A stretch of DNA of 64,000 bases from Siderastrea radians. Lineage: Eukaryota > Cnidaria > Anthozoa > Scleractinia > Rhizangiidae. The notes beneath the pieces are model-generated. The model did not search any database. It saw only the letters and a program-made list of their open reading frames with translations, and was not told the origin of the DNA. Position numbers and translations under genes: made by a program. This document shows, in pieces, positions 33,801 through 45,482 of the stretch (its first letter is position 1; each line of letters starts with the position of its first letter). The stretch covers positions 447,001-511,000 of the forward strand of contig OZ024898.1 of the NCBI GenBank assembly GCA_964017195.1. The letters are read 5' to 3'.

Positions 33801-36800
33801 TTTAACCCATACTCTACAGTTCGACTGTCTTCACCTGGTACATAATGAAGAGTTGAATTACAACTAAAATCTAACAAGAACACCCGTGGTTTATCATAGA
33901 CGGGCCCTTACAAGCTGGAGTTAATTTGAGAACCATTGGGTTCAAGAGCTCCTTAACATTTTTCTGTTTTCGAAGTAGAAATAATACTTATAGCAAAAAT
34001 GAAAATCTGCAATCTTGAACGTCAAACTAAACCGTAGATCCTAGAATCAAAGCTCTAAATTCTCCTACAGCCTCGCATTTTCAGTATTTTACAATATGGT
34101 AAAAAACAGGCCACGCTTTTTTTATAATATCGTGTTACCTGCATGTTTGCGTCATTACGTGTCGAAAGGTGATCGCCAATTAACGTCCGGGCTTAAAGGT
34201 TTCTCTTGAATGTGAAAGTGTAAAATTGTTTTCGCCGCTAAATGTTTTGATTCGACAAAATTAACCTACTGTAGATTCTAGCGTTTTGTTCCCTCTTTGT
34301 ATGAGCTAGATTCTAAATGAGTGAAGTGAATCAAAAAGCCGAACTTATGGCAGACTTTTCATAGCCAAATAACCTCATTATCATGCGTTACTCCGACAAT
34401 TTCCCATATGTTTTTAGCTCTTAAATAGCATATTTTGATTGTATAATGCCCAAAACCCTTTTGAAAATTGTTGTGTAAAGCAATCGGTCGGGACACCGTT
34501 TTTCACAGGTCCCCTAAAACCTCCAAATGAGCGTCATGGAGCCATTGCAATAAGCTACCCCTGTCCCCCAAAAAACCACGGTCAAAAAATAAGTTATCTT
34601 CCGTCCCCACCCCATAAGGTATCATTAAGCAACCAATCAATCATCCAGTGACCTTGAACAACCTACTACTTCGAAACTTTCGTGTTCAGTACTAAAAGAC
34701 GGTGCCCTACAGCCCTTCCTAATGAAATACTTGTTTGATTTAAGAGTCCATTTTCTTACATGTTGGCGTGACATCGCTCCAATTTCCATTTTCCAGGCAC
34801 AGTCTGTTTGTAGGTCCCTCCAAGTGGTATCCTGCGTCACAAGCAAATGTGACCATCTGTCCTGCCCAGTAATGCTCTCCAATCTTATAACCGTTCACAG
34901 GAACACTAGGGTCTCCGCATTTAACAAGTTCTGATAATAAGAGAAATGCTCGGTAGTAAAAAAGTTGGGCAAAGTGATGTAATTAAATCTTCTAGAAACG
35001 TAATTGATTCAGAATTCGAAGCCGTCAAACGCAAAAAGCTACGTCACTTACGGTCTTTCAGCGCCCTGAAGTTTGAATCAGTACAGACTTTTACGAGCGC
35101 GAAATTCGTATGAAAACGATACATAAAATGTCCCGATAAAGAAAATTTCGCGAGGATAAAACTTGTGAATGCCAATTACTTCATTCTGAACACACGCTCA
35201 AAGTAAAAAGCTTAAGTTTTCAGAAATGGCGTTAAATTTTGCGGTTAAAGTGAAACTTTCGAGATTTGTCGGTATTTTCCCTTGTAAAATTATGGCGGGA
35301 ACTGCGCACGCGTCGTGTGTTTGACCGCTGTGAAGATTCAGACACGATATGTGGTAATAAATAAAGAAAGATCGTTAAGTTAAAGGATGCCTTTATAGTT
35401 TATTTACAAGCTAAGACGGAAACCAATTAGTTTCATTGCTTTTGAAACAACTGGAAGCGAATAGATACACTGGCCGGAAATTTATCTTTAAAAATTTCAA
35501 GGTCAGTTGCGAAAACGTGGCGACGTGGGTGAGATTTTTCACTAGACTTCCGTACATTAAAATACCTTTCCCGTTTTCTCATTAACTTTTTCGGTTAAAA
35601 GAAACCACTATTTTTGTGCAAGTAGAGGGACGGGTGACCAAATTTCACGTAAGCTCTCAACAGATTTCAGGGCTGTAGCCAGAAAAAATTTTGACTGAGG
35701 TAATGTCCATGGTTAAATTCTCTTCCTTGGTATTTAGGATGTTAACGAAAAAAAAATGACCGAGGAAACGAAAAAAATGACTGAGGCAAGTGCATCGGTT
35801 TGCCTCATACACTGGCTACGGCCCTGGATTTACACCAAAAATTCGGAAGTTAGATTTACCATAAAGGTTATTCTTCGACGCGAAGGATCTATTTTAGAAA
35901 ATGCACGAGTTGCCTACTGCCTTTCGATTGGTCTATCAACAGTTGAATTGGCTATGTTATAGCTAGCTCACTCGCCAAACCGTGAAAACATCCCTTTAAG
36001 CTTGGTAAATAAACACAAAAGATGCTATGTTCATTATGTCACGAGCGTGTGGCAAAGAAAACGTCTGCGCTCCCGAATCGAACCCATCACCTTCCGTGCA
36101 CCGCTCGGAGGCTCCACGCTACTTAGCTGCTGGAGGATTCGTGGCGAGTTGGGTCTTATTTCCTAGTTTCATTTCGTCATACTGCTAGGATCAGGAATGT
36201 TTAAGGAGTCATGAGTGATCTTAGACAAAGAAAAATGGTAAATTTTAATCTCAAGAAATAAAAAAGTTGCTGGCCCGCTTGGTGTCAAACCAGTGATCTT
36301 TTTTCGCACGCCTTTCAGATGTTCTAAACACAAAGATTAATTAACTTTGGACATAAATTCTGTTCAAGTTGTTGAAACGTAAGTCATTGTTACCGGGAAG
36401 ATCACACTAGACAGACTACTGAGATTCCCGGGCTCAAACCATTTACCAAACAACAGTCGACTCAGGTAAGGAAATACGCTCACTCAGTCGATCACACCAG
36501 ACAGAGATCAGGGTTTCCCCTGCTCACACCATTTAATTTTTGCATGCTTGTTACCTGCAGTGGTTGAAATTTCCGCAGTTCCATTGTCGTAGTTTTTAAA
36601 GAAACATTTGTACACGCCTTGATCAACGGCACTAAATCTTGGAATAACAAGCTCTCCTTTGACTTCCTCTGCAGTCTTTGATGTTGTGTTGGTAGAAATT
36701 ACTACTCCGTCCTTGCTCCACTCCAGACTAGGGACGGGGGACCCCCGGGCAGCACATTTCAGTGTAACAGTATCATAAGCTTTTGTTACTTTGACAATGG

Positions 36801-39753
36801 GGGGAGGAGCAGTGGTGATAACAGGAGACGCTAACGATAAAGGAAAATTAGGAATGGAAAAAATTATCATATTTAGAGGCCGCGTTACGTACGAAGTCAC
36901 TCTCTAAATGTTAATTATCGGATTAACTGAAATAATGCTGCAGTTGTTTTGCACATATATGCACTTATACAGGGCATATCTCTGACATTAGCGTGTACTA
37001 AGTGGTATTGCGACTCCCCCTGGATAAGAGGTTTGCTACAGACTTCAAATGTAACCAGTCGATGCCTTTGTACAGCTAGCAGTGTTGATGCGCATTTGTT
37101 AAGCAATATGACGTCCCGGCTAGCATAATGGAATTACCTATCGTAAGCGTATCGTAGTGTAGTTTTTGAAGATAATGTAAAAACTATATACTATCGAATT
37201 CACTGAAATAATGTTACAGATGTATCGCACATCTATGTAGGTATATTTTCTAAGACGTATTACCGCGCCCACTGGATGGGATATCCACTATAATCTTCAA
37301 ATGGACCAAACAATGCCCTTTATAGCCAAGATTTTTTATGCCTATTTGGTATCTTTTAGTCCTACGAGGTATAGTGTCCTGTCATGTTAAAATTTAGGGT
37401 GGAATCATTTGCAGCATACGCACATAGCTGTCGCTTTAGCGCATGGGAATTTTCTTTTGTTTTTTAGCCAAAAAACAATAGAAAATTTGCACGTGCCAAA
37501 GCGATAACTATACGCGTATGCTGCCAATGAATCCACCCTCATTAAACGTACCCTAATGTACCATGGCGTGATAAAATTTCTTATCAAGCTTACCTTAGCG
37601 TGACAGAATCCTCATATTCCTACCCTTAATACCTAAGGTATTTTTCTAAGTCACTTACAAACAGGATTCACTACAAGGACTATCAGCGCATACACGTGAC
37701 CCAGGTGATTATCTCCGCGGCACATAATTGGCCCTCTGTCTTTCCACTGTGTGTTCTTGATCACGAGTTCTTTTCCAGCCTTCACATGGCGGCCAACAGG
37801 TAGAGGGCGAAATGACCGAGTCCAGTTTATCTTTGGAGGAGGAAAGCCAAAAATCTTGCAGGATAAAGTGGTGTCCCAAGTTTCATACCCCATGTGGTAC
37901 ACAACTGGTGCCTCTACAAACCTTGGAGGGACTGCAAAAGATGTTAAAGCTGAGTTTACCTATGTTATCTCATACTCTTGCTACTCATCTGTATGTACAA
38001 AGGGTGCCTTGGAAACTGAATAAGGGGGTTAGTTTCTAAAACAAGTGTGGTGCTGCCTTAACGGCGAGCCAAGGAATTGGGGGTTGTGTGTGATTTATGT
38101 AGGACGGCGAAGCTACGCTATTGGTGGAAAGATGGCAACGCAAAATCAAGAATAAATTGGTTGAATAAAAATGGTTCGACGATTAGGTGGGGATTAAGGG
38201 TGCCGATTTGAAATATTAATTATTACTTTAAATTTTTACAGCTTTCCATGTTGCCAATTTACCTAATCATGTGGCCAATTTACCTAATCAACTACTTTGA
38301 AAACGGAACGTGGTTTGATAGTAGCTTTTGAAAATAGTGGAAGCTAGAGTCGGTATCTTAATAGCAGCTTAATGTCAACAGTTTTTCTGGTGCATCAGAT
38401 TTGTGAGGTTAGTTGTATCAGAGAAATTTCGCCTGAAGACAGAAGACGAGGGTTTAATGGGGTTAACCATACAGCACCTTTATTTCACCTCGGATTTACA
38501 AGGGTAGCTGTATAGCTAATTTCTTCGAGAAAAAAAAAAGAAAAAAAAATAGTGAAATTATGAATATATGAAATTCATATATTTGAACTGCGGAATGAAG
38601 AATTAAATGTAAAGAAGATCCTCGCAGTTCTTAACGCAACTTATGCAGTTGCGAAAAGAAAGCCTGAAAAAATCAGGCTTGCCAGCTGACCAGCTCCCAG
38701 TTGGCTTGTTAGCTCAATTGGTTAGAGCGCTGCACCGATATAGCAGAGATCCCTGCAAGCCTGATTTTGTCAGGCTTTCTTTTCGCAACTGCATAAGTTG
38801 AGTTAATAACTGCGAGGATCTTCTTTACATTTAAATAAAATAGTTTTAATAATAAAAATAAAAATAAAATCCTATATTATATACAGTACATTAAACTATT
38901 ATTTACATAGGTAACAATTGCGTTGATGTTCGAAAGAAATTTGGCATATTTTAGTTTTGAACTCATTCAAGGACGTTAGTGACCTGAGGTCCTCTGTTAG
39001 TTTGTTCCACATGTTTGCAGTAGTGTATCTGAAGGAAGGTTAACCGTTAGCCGTCGAGGGGCCCAAAATTTAACTGCAAAAAAGAGTAATTTTTCACCTC
39101 AACCGTCAACGGAAGCGAATATTATAAGTCGTCAAACAGGCTCAAATGTACGATTTTAGGCTCAGCAGCTCTTCTAACTCTATACAACGCATTCGAATGT
39201 AAACTTAACGACCATCTCATATCTTAAACGATTTCTTCGAAATTTGATGTGGTTTCAAATAATAATAACGCCTGAAACAAAGCACATGAGTAAACGTTAA
39301 AGTTTAAATCGTGGAAGGAATTTTTTCTTGATAATCATAAACCATCAAAATGCCGGAAAAAATTTAACCATCCACCGTCACAAAGGTGTAGTTTTTAATC
39401 GTCAACCGTCCGTTCTTGCTCCCTTTTTAAGACCCGAAGACCGGGTATGCGTCAAAGAGACAGTTGCACTTAGGTAAAAAACATCATGTATAAGGAGGCA
39501 GGACAAGAGTATGCCGAAACCAGATTCTTAAAATTGGCTGCTTGCTTAGACAAGAAACGTTACTCAACATTGTCTCACTCTAACCAAGTGTAAAAAAGAA
39601 AGCCATCGAACCGTTAGGGAGCGTCCTCGTAACGTCCTGGGGCCGAGTAACCCTGCAACTGGACCTGCGTTCCATCTAGAGGAAGTAGTACGTAATGTTC
39701 CTTGTCGCCTCCTGCTATGGACACCGAGTTAAGGATAAGGCGCTACAGAAATG

Positions 39754-39797
<44 letters not shown>

Positions 39798-42700
39798 TTG
39801 ATATATATACATAACTTTAACAGGACAAAGACTATGAAGCGCAGTGAGGACTTTGCTGAGATTAACTAAATGACAGTGCTTCTTTTTCTCTAACAGTTTT
39901 TATATGATTTATAATCTTACAAAATTGGAATTTAAAAGAGAGGACTAGTAAAGTGCTTTTTTTATACGTATAAAATTTTTCTCTACATATTTTTAACATC
40001 TCCTTTGTAGTCTTCTTCGAACTTATTTGAATAAAGATTTATTATTATTAAAAGTATTATTATTTTTATTATTATTATCATTGTTAAGCTCCTGCAGTTA
40101 TGAGCCACTTAGTTTGTGAAGACTTTCACAAAGGAAAAAACAAACAAACAAACAAACAGACAAACAAAGAAAACGGGAACACAACAAAAACAAAACAATA
40201 CAAAATACAATAATACAAAAACGTCATCAGTAACAACAGAACAATAATGAACGGACTCTATCTTTACTTACCATGTACAATAATCTCGACAGTGGCAGAA
40301 TCAAAACCCAAGAAATTCCTCGCTTCACACTTGTACAATCCTCGATCAGCAAACTGAATATTATGAAAAGTCAACAGTCCCGTGTCTGCATTGTAATTAC
40401 CACTGTCAACCTCCTCTCCATTCTTGAACCATGTGACCACTGGTTTTGGGAAGCCCTTTGCATAGCAAGGCAGGGAGATGTTTTTTCCTTCTAGCGCCGT
40501 AAAGTTGGGAGGTGATTTCTTTTTGATCTTGGGTAAATCTGTCATTTAAATGCAATGAATGAACAAGTTGCAGTTAATCTTTAGCCTACCACTTTTAACT
40601 TCTTCTTGATAGGCCTCATTTTATGGCATGTTCCGTTATTTCTCAAGGGAATGGTGAACGTGTCTTCCATGGCCTGTAATTTGTTTGGAAAACGCGAAAC
40701 AAAAAATGTATTCTTGATCAGACGAGTGTTTGCCAGAAACGAAAATGTATTTCCCAGGATGGAATAACAGCAAGTATGATAGGTATTAACTTTATTGAAC
40801 TTGCATTTCATCTATATTAGGAAACTTTGGCCGACTTTTTCCGTGAAAATCCTTGTGTCATCTACGGAAGACTACGGAAGATCAGTTTAACCATATTTCA
40901 TAAGTGAAGGAGCAATAAGCCATCCATTATACGAGTATTCTCAAAATACACGATGAGCATTTCAGGAAGTATTCTTGAAGAGTCTAATGACAACGTAACA
41001 CATATTTTAGCTTGTTTCTTATGCTTTAATTATGATATAAAAGCGAAAACTGAGATGAAACGGGTTCTCAAAGTTTTATGTCTTAACTCAGTATTTTTAT
41101 TTCTTTTTTCCAAAATAAATTTTCTATTGATTCCGTAGATATTAACGGAAAACTTTGCAGAGAATTATAAAGGAAAAACGACTTCTTTTAACAGACGTTT
41201 TAGTTTTGTCTCGCAAAACACACCTCGAGAACACTTAAACATCCTTTTCCGATATTTTTAAGCCAACCAGAGCGCGCATAACTCTAGTCTAAATTAAAAA
41301 ATTCAATCCAGTATTACCTACCTATCGCCTCAATCAACTGTGACGTGTTTCCGCCAAAAGCTTTCCCTGGTCTTCCTTTGGGCCCTCGGGGGCCTCTCTC
41401 TCCGGGTGGACCCCTTTTCCCTGGTTTTCCTATGTAACCTGGGCGACCGCGCCTCCCCTGACGACCTTCCTTTCCCTGAGGACCTTGCTCACCTGAAATA
41501 CAATTGCAATGTACATGTATATCACGATTGTCGAATATTATTTGCTAATGAGGGAAGTTTTGGAAATATGCAATTTAATTTCATTTTAAGAAGCTGCATA
41601 TCATACCGTTCCACTAAGTTCGAATGTGTCTTTGAATTAAGGCCGATGTTCTAATTAATAACATCAATATCCTAGATATTGCCGGTTGATAGAGAAACAA
41701 GACAGATCCTGTTGGAAAGAGGTGAAGGGGAGAAAGAGAAAGGTCTCATACGATAAAACACTGACATATCCTGTATTAGAAATTCAAATAGCCAGGAACG
41801 TGACGTAAAAAGAGAGAAGAGTACGCCCATCCATATGCGGTATAAATGTGAGCCCCGAGTGCACACTGATAATCTTAGAATAATCCCTAATAAAGTTATG
41901 TTTATTGGGTAACACAATGCTGAATCAAAACAGAAGACGACCTCAAAGCCTGTTTTATATGTAAGTGCGTGCAATTTTCTTGGATACTCATCTGTCAGGG
42001 TAACCTGACACAAAAATTAAACGTTCTTCTTTGTTAACTTTGTTTACTTTCAATAATTTCCATCGAAAGACTCCTTACCTCTCATACAAATGACGTTTTG
42101 ATCTGTGTTATTAGCTTTGACCGTGACCTGTTGAAAAATCAAACACCAAGAAATAAACAAGAGACTTTTCATGAAACGCAATCTGACACTCAGAAAATCG
42201 AGACCAATATACCAACCAACCAATCCACCTTCCAACCTTTTGATCTCTCAGATAATGTTTTTGACGTTGACTGATTGATAGGGGGTTTGATTGATAGTCG
42301 ATTAATTGAGACTCTGTCCACACGAATACGTTTTCGTTTGAAGGTCTCTGAAAACGCAAACGTTTTGATCCGTTTTCACCTTTCTTCCACTCAAAAACGA
42401 TGGAAAACGCTGATGAGAACAGAAAGATTCTGCAGTGAAAATGCATCGTTTTCAACACTGTAGTGTGTGGACGAGTGTAAACGATGTCTTTTGAAGATGT
42501 TGACTTCATTTTTTAAGAATGTTTCCGCGTAATTTGCACTTCAGCACTCAGTACACTGTTTACATAAGAGCACATTGCGTTATGCTACGAATACTTCAGT
42601 TTTACAGAATAGAAATTTGGTCCAACATTTTCAGAAATGTGACAGTAGATTTACAGAAGACAGAAGTCCTCTTGGTCGGCAAAGTATTTTTGTAATGGAA

Positions 42701-43609
42701 CTTTGCAGAATTGGCAAGACATAACTTCCTTTTATAATGTATGGTCGGGTCTCATTAAGGCTTTTTAAAACTCTATTTCCGTAGAATGTCAAAAACTAAG
42801 CATGAAAAGACAATTACTGACTTCCCTGAGCAAGACTGCTTTCTAACAAATTCTACAGCAACAATTAATCAATTGAAATCAACATTCAGCCACACGGTCA
42901 AACCATGAGTATTGTTTTAGACCTGAAGATGTTATGTTATTTTTGACTGTATTTTATTTTTTCAGAAATTCTTGCTGTAACCATTTAAACAAAAGCTCTT
43001 TTTTACAGTACTTTATGGTTGTGCTGTCTGGTTTTTGAAGATATTTGAAAGGGAAATTTGGAAATTCTGTTCACCGGTTTCCATCGTGTTGGCTTATGGG
43101 GGTAACAGGGCTAAAAGAAATGTTCAAATTATGGAAATATAGACCTAAAAAGTGAGGCAAATGACGTCTTAAGTGCCTAAAGATATTAAAGGCTTCGTGG
43201 AAACGAAAGGTGATGACGATCTCCCTACATACTTAACTTGCTCACCGTCGGTTAAATTATTCTTTCGCTTTTTACAAACACTTACCTTTGCAGCTTCTCC
43301 CAAACCAAACAATTTGACACAAGCACGATGACAGCTCACGCAGCTTTGGTCTCCAAGGGACTTCGATCTTTTCAACCTTTGATGGGTTAAATCGCCATCG
43401 TCATTGTCCATAGTTTCAGTCTGTGATGTCACCGAGGAGTTAGTCTGAAGCTGAAAAAGCTGTTCTTCTAAGACTCGCACTTTATAAACCATGAATCCGA
43501 TAGACGTAAGGGTCAACACTAAGTTCACAAACACGGCAAAAGCCAAGAGACTATTGCATCGCGTTTTTCCTTGCTCCATCTTATAGCGCGTTGTTTTCAG
43601 TCTAAGCAC
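30548..43609 (-). CDS. Type II transmembrane collagen-Ig3-sushi2-TLDc protein, intact copy (10 exons)
   Basis: Ten exons join with consistent phases: 43609-43286, 42127-42079, 41492-41322, 40538-40272, 37931-37659, 36830-36555, 34930-34760, 33522-33346, 31433-31197 and 30879-30548. The sum is 2277 nt, or 758 residues plus stop. Residues about 19-42 form one hydrophobic helix with no signal peptide before it, so a type II membrane protein is predicted. RLKR at 78-81 fits a furin site. Collagen Gly-X-Y triplets lie at about 125-170, Ig-like domains at 182-270, 271-361 and 362-453, CCP/sushi domains at 454-510 and 511-569, and a TLDc domain at 570-758. The head (type II anchor, furin site, collagen) resembles gliomedin/transmembrane-collagen layouts, but the C-terminal domain is TLDc, not olfactomedin. 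A shed or cell-surface adhesion/recognition role is inferred; ligand and pathway are unknown. All exon joins from exon 2 onward are phase 1. Confidence 0.88.
31197..31433 (-). CDS. Intact copy exon 9: TLDc domain, N-terminal half
   Basis: A 79-residue exon carrying the TLDc core: W-x-LCYRA, FHSRCN, SMGPTVTFI and VFGGYTDRNW. TLDc is best known from intracellular oxidation-resistance (OXR1/TBC1D24) proteins. Here it follows extracellular modules and so would face outward. The donor is GTAAGT and the exit is phase 1. Confidence 0.88.
31716..33192. mobile_element. Harbinger-like element in intron 8, unit 2 (1477 bp)
   Basis: The termini GGGATGGACCATTATTTTTC and the inverted GAAAAATAAAGGTCGGTCCC are flanked by TTA (31713-31715 and 33193-33195). 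Unit 1 has a single TTA-containing site at about 3115. A TTA duplication fits PIF/Harbinger. No transposase or Myb gene is seen. A smaller relative lies at 49403-49629. Confidence 0.78.
33346..33522 (-). CDS. Intact copy exon 8: sushi/CCP domain 2
   Basis: A 59-residue exon. Its first two bases complete the preceding Cys codon. The four cysteines of the second CCP follow (LCEAPAP, YKCDKGY, LCNE, PVC), with the TGNWT tryptophan. It is phase 1 at both ends. Confidence 0.87.
34760..34930 (-). CDS. Intact copy exon 7: sushi/CCP domain 1
   Basis: A 57-residue exon with the four-cysteine CCP pattern (KCGDP, FACDAGY, RLC, PTC), the GYHLEG turn and the conserved NGNW tryptophan. The splice falls inside the last Cys codon, one base before GTAAG, so phase 1 is kept. 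Confidence 0.87.
36555..36830 (-). CDS. Intact copy exon 6: Ig-like domain 3
   Basis: A 92-residue exon with LKCAARGSP, LEWSKDG and DQGVYKCFF, a typical I-set Ig domain. It has several N-glycosylation sequons (NTT, NGT). It is phase 1 at both ends. The homologous exon in the pseudogene is one base shorter in a run of G (plus strand), which breaks its frame. Confidence 0.86.
37659..37931 (-). CDS. Intact copy exon 5: Ig-like domain 2
   Basis: A 91-residue exon with LSCKIFGFP and INWTR in the B and C strands. The F-strand Cys lies in a divergent DRGPIMCRG, without the usual Tyr. It enters and leaves in phase 1, with a GTAAGT donor. It is weaker than domains 1 and 3 but shows the full Cys-Trp-Cys pattern. 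Confidence 0.83.
38540..38835. mobile_element. Foldback tRNA-like repeat in intron 4, unit 2
   Basis: An inverted flank (ATGAAATTCATATATTTG ... TCAGGCTTGCC) is followed by the forward flank and core. This gives the same palindromic layout as the array at 24747. Unit 1 lacks it. Confidence 0.72.
38703..38761 (+). pseudogene. tRNA-like unit lacking its T arm
   Basis: The acceptor and D-arm region match the other units, but about 12 nt containing the B box are deleted and the anticodon region reads CCGATAT. It could not function as a tRNA. Confidence 0.65.
38836..39440. other. Unit-2-specific intron insertion with GTCAACCGTC motifs
   Basis: Not present in the unit 1 intron. Recurrent TTAACCGTTAGCCGTC and CGTCAACCGTCCG phrases near both ends suggest a repeat of its own. 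No termini are defined. Confidence 0.4.
39755..39796. repeat. (ATT)n microsatellite
   Basis: About 42 bp of ATT following GGCGCTACAGAAATG, a layout typical of a SINE 3' end. Confidence 0.95.
40272..40538 (-). CDS. Intact copy exon 4: Ig-like domain 1
   Basis: An 89-residue exon with the I-set signature: Cys in the B strand (LPCYAKG), Trp in the C strand (VTWFKNG), and a D-x-G-x-Y-x-C motif in the F strand (DRGLYKC). Entry and exit are both phase 1. It is the best conserved exon between the two copies. Confidence 0.88.
41322..41492 (-). CDS. Intact copy exon 3: collagen-like Gly-X-Y segment
   Basis: The 171-nt exon encodes 15 uninterrupted Gly-X-Y triplets rich in Arg, Lys and Pro, followed by a short non-collagen tail. 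A triple helix would make the protein a trimer, as in other transmembrane collagens. Both ends are phase 1. The pseudogene copy has two glycines replaced, so comparison shows constraint only here. Confidence 0.88.
42079..42127 (-). CDS. Intact copy exon 2: short linker
   Basis: A 49-nt exon with acceptor CAG and donor GTAAGG. It enters in phase 0 and leaves in phase 1, which supplies the first base of the Gly codon that opens the collagen run. It carries one sequon (NNT) and one Cys. The same exon sits at 18405-18453 in the pseudogene and looks identical. Confidence 0.82.
43286..43609 (-). CDS. Intact copy exon 1: cytoplasmic tail, TM anchor, furin-like site, Cys cluster
   Basis: It encodes 108 residues and ends in phase 0 at a GTAAG donor. 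A basic tail precedes a hydrophobic stretch at residues about 19-42. An N-glycosylation sequon (NSS) lies at about 57, RLKR at 78-81, and a small cluster of cysteines (CVSCHRAC) at about 90-97. The cluster could form inter-chain disulphides ahead of the collagen helix. A second in-frame Met at residue 11 is an alternative start; the upstream Met is chosen because both duplicates keep it. Confidence 0.85.
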
Positions 43610-43660
43610 TTGGCGTGGGGAAATCGGTTATGTATGTTAAATGAAATACAAGAATGCAGA

Positions 43661-44842
43661 CAAGAATCAGCTTGTTTTAGGCGCTTAAACCGTGCCTCAA
43701 CGAATTATGATGTTAGAGCTCACGGAAGTGTTCTAAAAATCGAGGTTTCATTATTGACGGAACTGTAGCTCTCTAAAGACACCCACTGCAGGAACGTTCT
43801 TCCTGTGTGGCTGTTTGGAGAAGATAGAGCCATAACAAAAGCCAAAACAAAAGTAATTACCCTTGGTTAACGATTTGACAACAAGTACAAATTACCCAAA
43901 ACTGAGAACTCAGAATTCGAAAAAATACGTGTAACAGGCGTCAAGCAAGGAAAAAAACGTACGGCAAAGACACGATTGATTTTGTTTGAACATCCAATTG
44001 GTTGAGGTTTTTTAAACAAATCTGCAGATCATAGTAACGCAAAACCAAAGCAAACAAGAATCAGCTTGTTTTAGGCGCTTAAACCGTGCCTCAACGAATT
44101 ATGATGTTAGAGCTCACGGAAGTGTTCTAAAAATCGAGGTTTCATTATTGACGGAACTGTAGCTCTCTAAAGACACCCACTGCAGGAACGTTCTTCCTGT
44201 GTGGCTGTTTGGAGAAGATAGAGCCATAACAAAAGCCAAAACAAAAGTAATTACCCTTGGTTAACGATTTGACAACAAGTACAAATTACCCAAAACTGAG
44301 AACTCAGAATTCGAAAAAATACGTGTAACAGGCGTCAAGCAAGGAAAAAAACGTACGGCAAAGACACGATTGATTTTGTTTGAACATCCAATTGGTTGAG
44401 GTTTTTTAAACAAATCTGCAGATCATAGTAACGCAAAACCAAAGCAAACATGAATCAGCTTGTTTTAGGCGCTTAAACCGTGCCTCAACGAATTATGATG
44501 TTAGAGCTCACGGAAGTGTTCTAAAAATCGAGGTTTCATTATTGACGGAACTGTAGCTCTCTAAAGACACCCACTGCAGGAACGTTCTTCCTGTGTGGCT
44601 GTTTGGAGAAGATAGAGCCATAACAAAAGCCAAAACAAAAGTAATTACCCTTGGTTACCGATTTGACAACAAGTACAAATTACCCAAAACTGAGAACTCA
44701 GAATTCGAAAAAATACTTGTAACAGGCGTCAAGCAAGGAAAAAACGTACGGCAAAGACACGATTGATTTTGTTTGAACATCCAATTGGTTGAGCTTTTTT
44801 AAACAAATCTGCAGATCATAGTAACGCAAAACCAAAGCAAAT
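43661..44842. repeat. Three tandem copies of a 394-bp upstream unit
   Basis: The units begin at 43661, 44055 and 44449, with a period of 394 bp and only scattered differences. The first starts 52 bp upstream of the intact gene's start codon, so the repeat covers the 5' UTR/proximal promoter region. Unit 1 has a single copy of the same sequence at about 23751-24145, so the triplication arose in unit 2 after the segmental duplication. Each unit contains a CCAAT motif. An effect on expression is possible but not shown. Confidence 0.93.
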
Positions 44843-44899
44843 TAAAACGCGATTTACCTTCGACACTCAGTTGAAAACCACTCTTACAAAATAAATAAT

Positions 44900-45160
44900 T
44901 AAAAATATATTGGAATTTGCAGTGGCATCTCCACAAAGTGGCTATTCGTCCACTGATTCCAGATCGAATTTGGAAATGTTGGTTTTTGTGGAGGGAAGAA
45001 AACCGAAGAACCCGGAGAAAAATCCTCTGTCACAGTTAGGACGAGAACCAACAAAAACTCAGCCCACCCCACATATGACATGGGGACCGGGAATCGAACC
45101 CGGGTCACATTGGCGGAAGCGAGTGTTCTAACAGCTGTACCATCCCTGCTCCTCCATCCC
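44900..45160 (-). mobile_element. tRNA-derived SINE (Gly-like head), unit 2 copy
   Basis: Counterpart of 24200-24460 at the same relative position. The B box GGGTTCGATTCCC and the A-box-like region are intact. Inserted before the duplication. Confidence 0.7.
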
Positions 45161-45375
45161 CTGCTCTTGCAGTTTTTGTCTCAGCAATTATATTATAAGA
45201 AGAGTACGTTTTATGCACTATGATATAAAACAGAATGCATTTCGTGCAGTATTACATAATGTAAGACTGGGGTCAGAGCCTCGTGGATTCATTTCACCAG
45301 CAGGTTCACGTGTATCGCCTTCTTATCACGAGAAAAGAAATAAGTTGCAAAATTAACTGATTTCAGTTAGTAATG

Positions 45376-45482
45376 CCAGTGTGCGTGGCGTAGTGGCGTA
45401 GGTGCCGGCTTGTGATGCTGGCGACCCGGGTTCGCCTATCAGTGGAGACATGATTTTTTTCTTCTTTTTCTTTTTTTTTTGA
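45376..45482 (+). mobile_element. tRNA-like SINE head (His-like), unit 2 copy
   Basis: It matches 24556-24660. The B-box region here reads GGGTTCGCCTATC, closer to consensus than in unit 1. Confidence 0.55.

Noticed and set aside
43661..44842. CRISPR-like or satellite array
   Set aside because: Three long identical units without spacers, and eukaryotic context; it is a simple tandem triplication.
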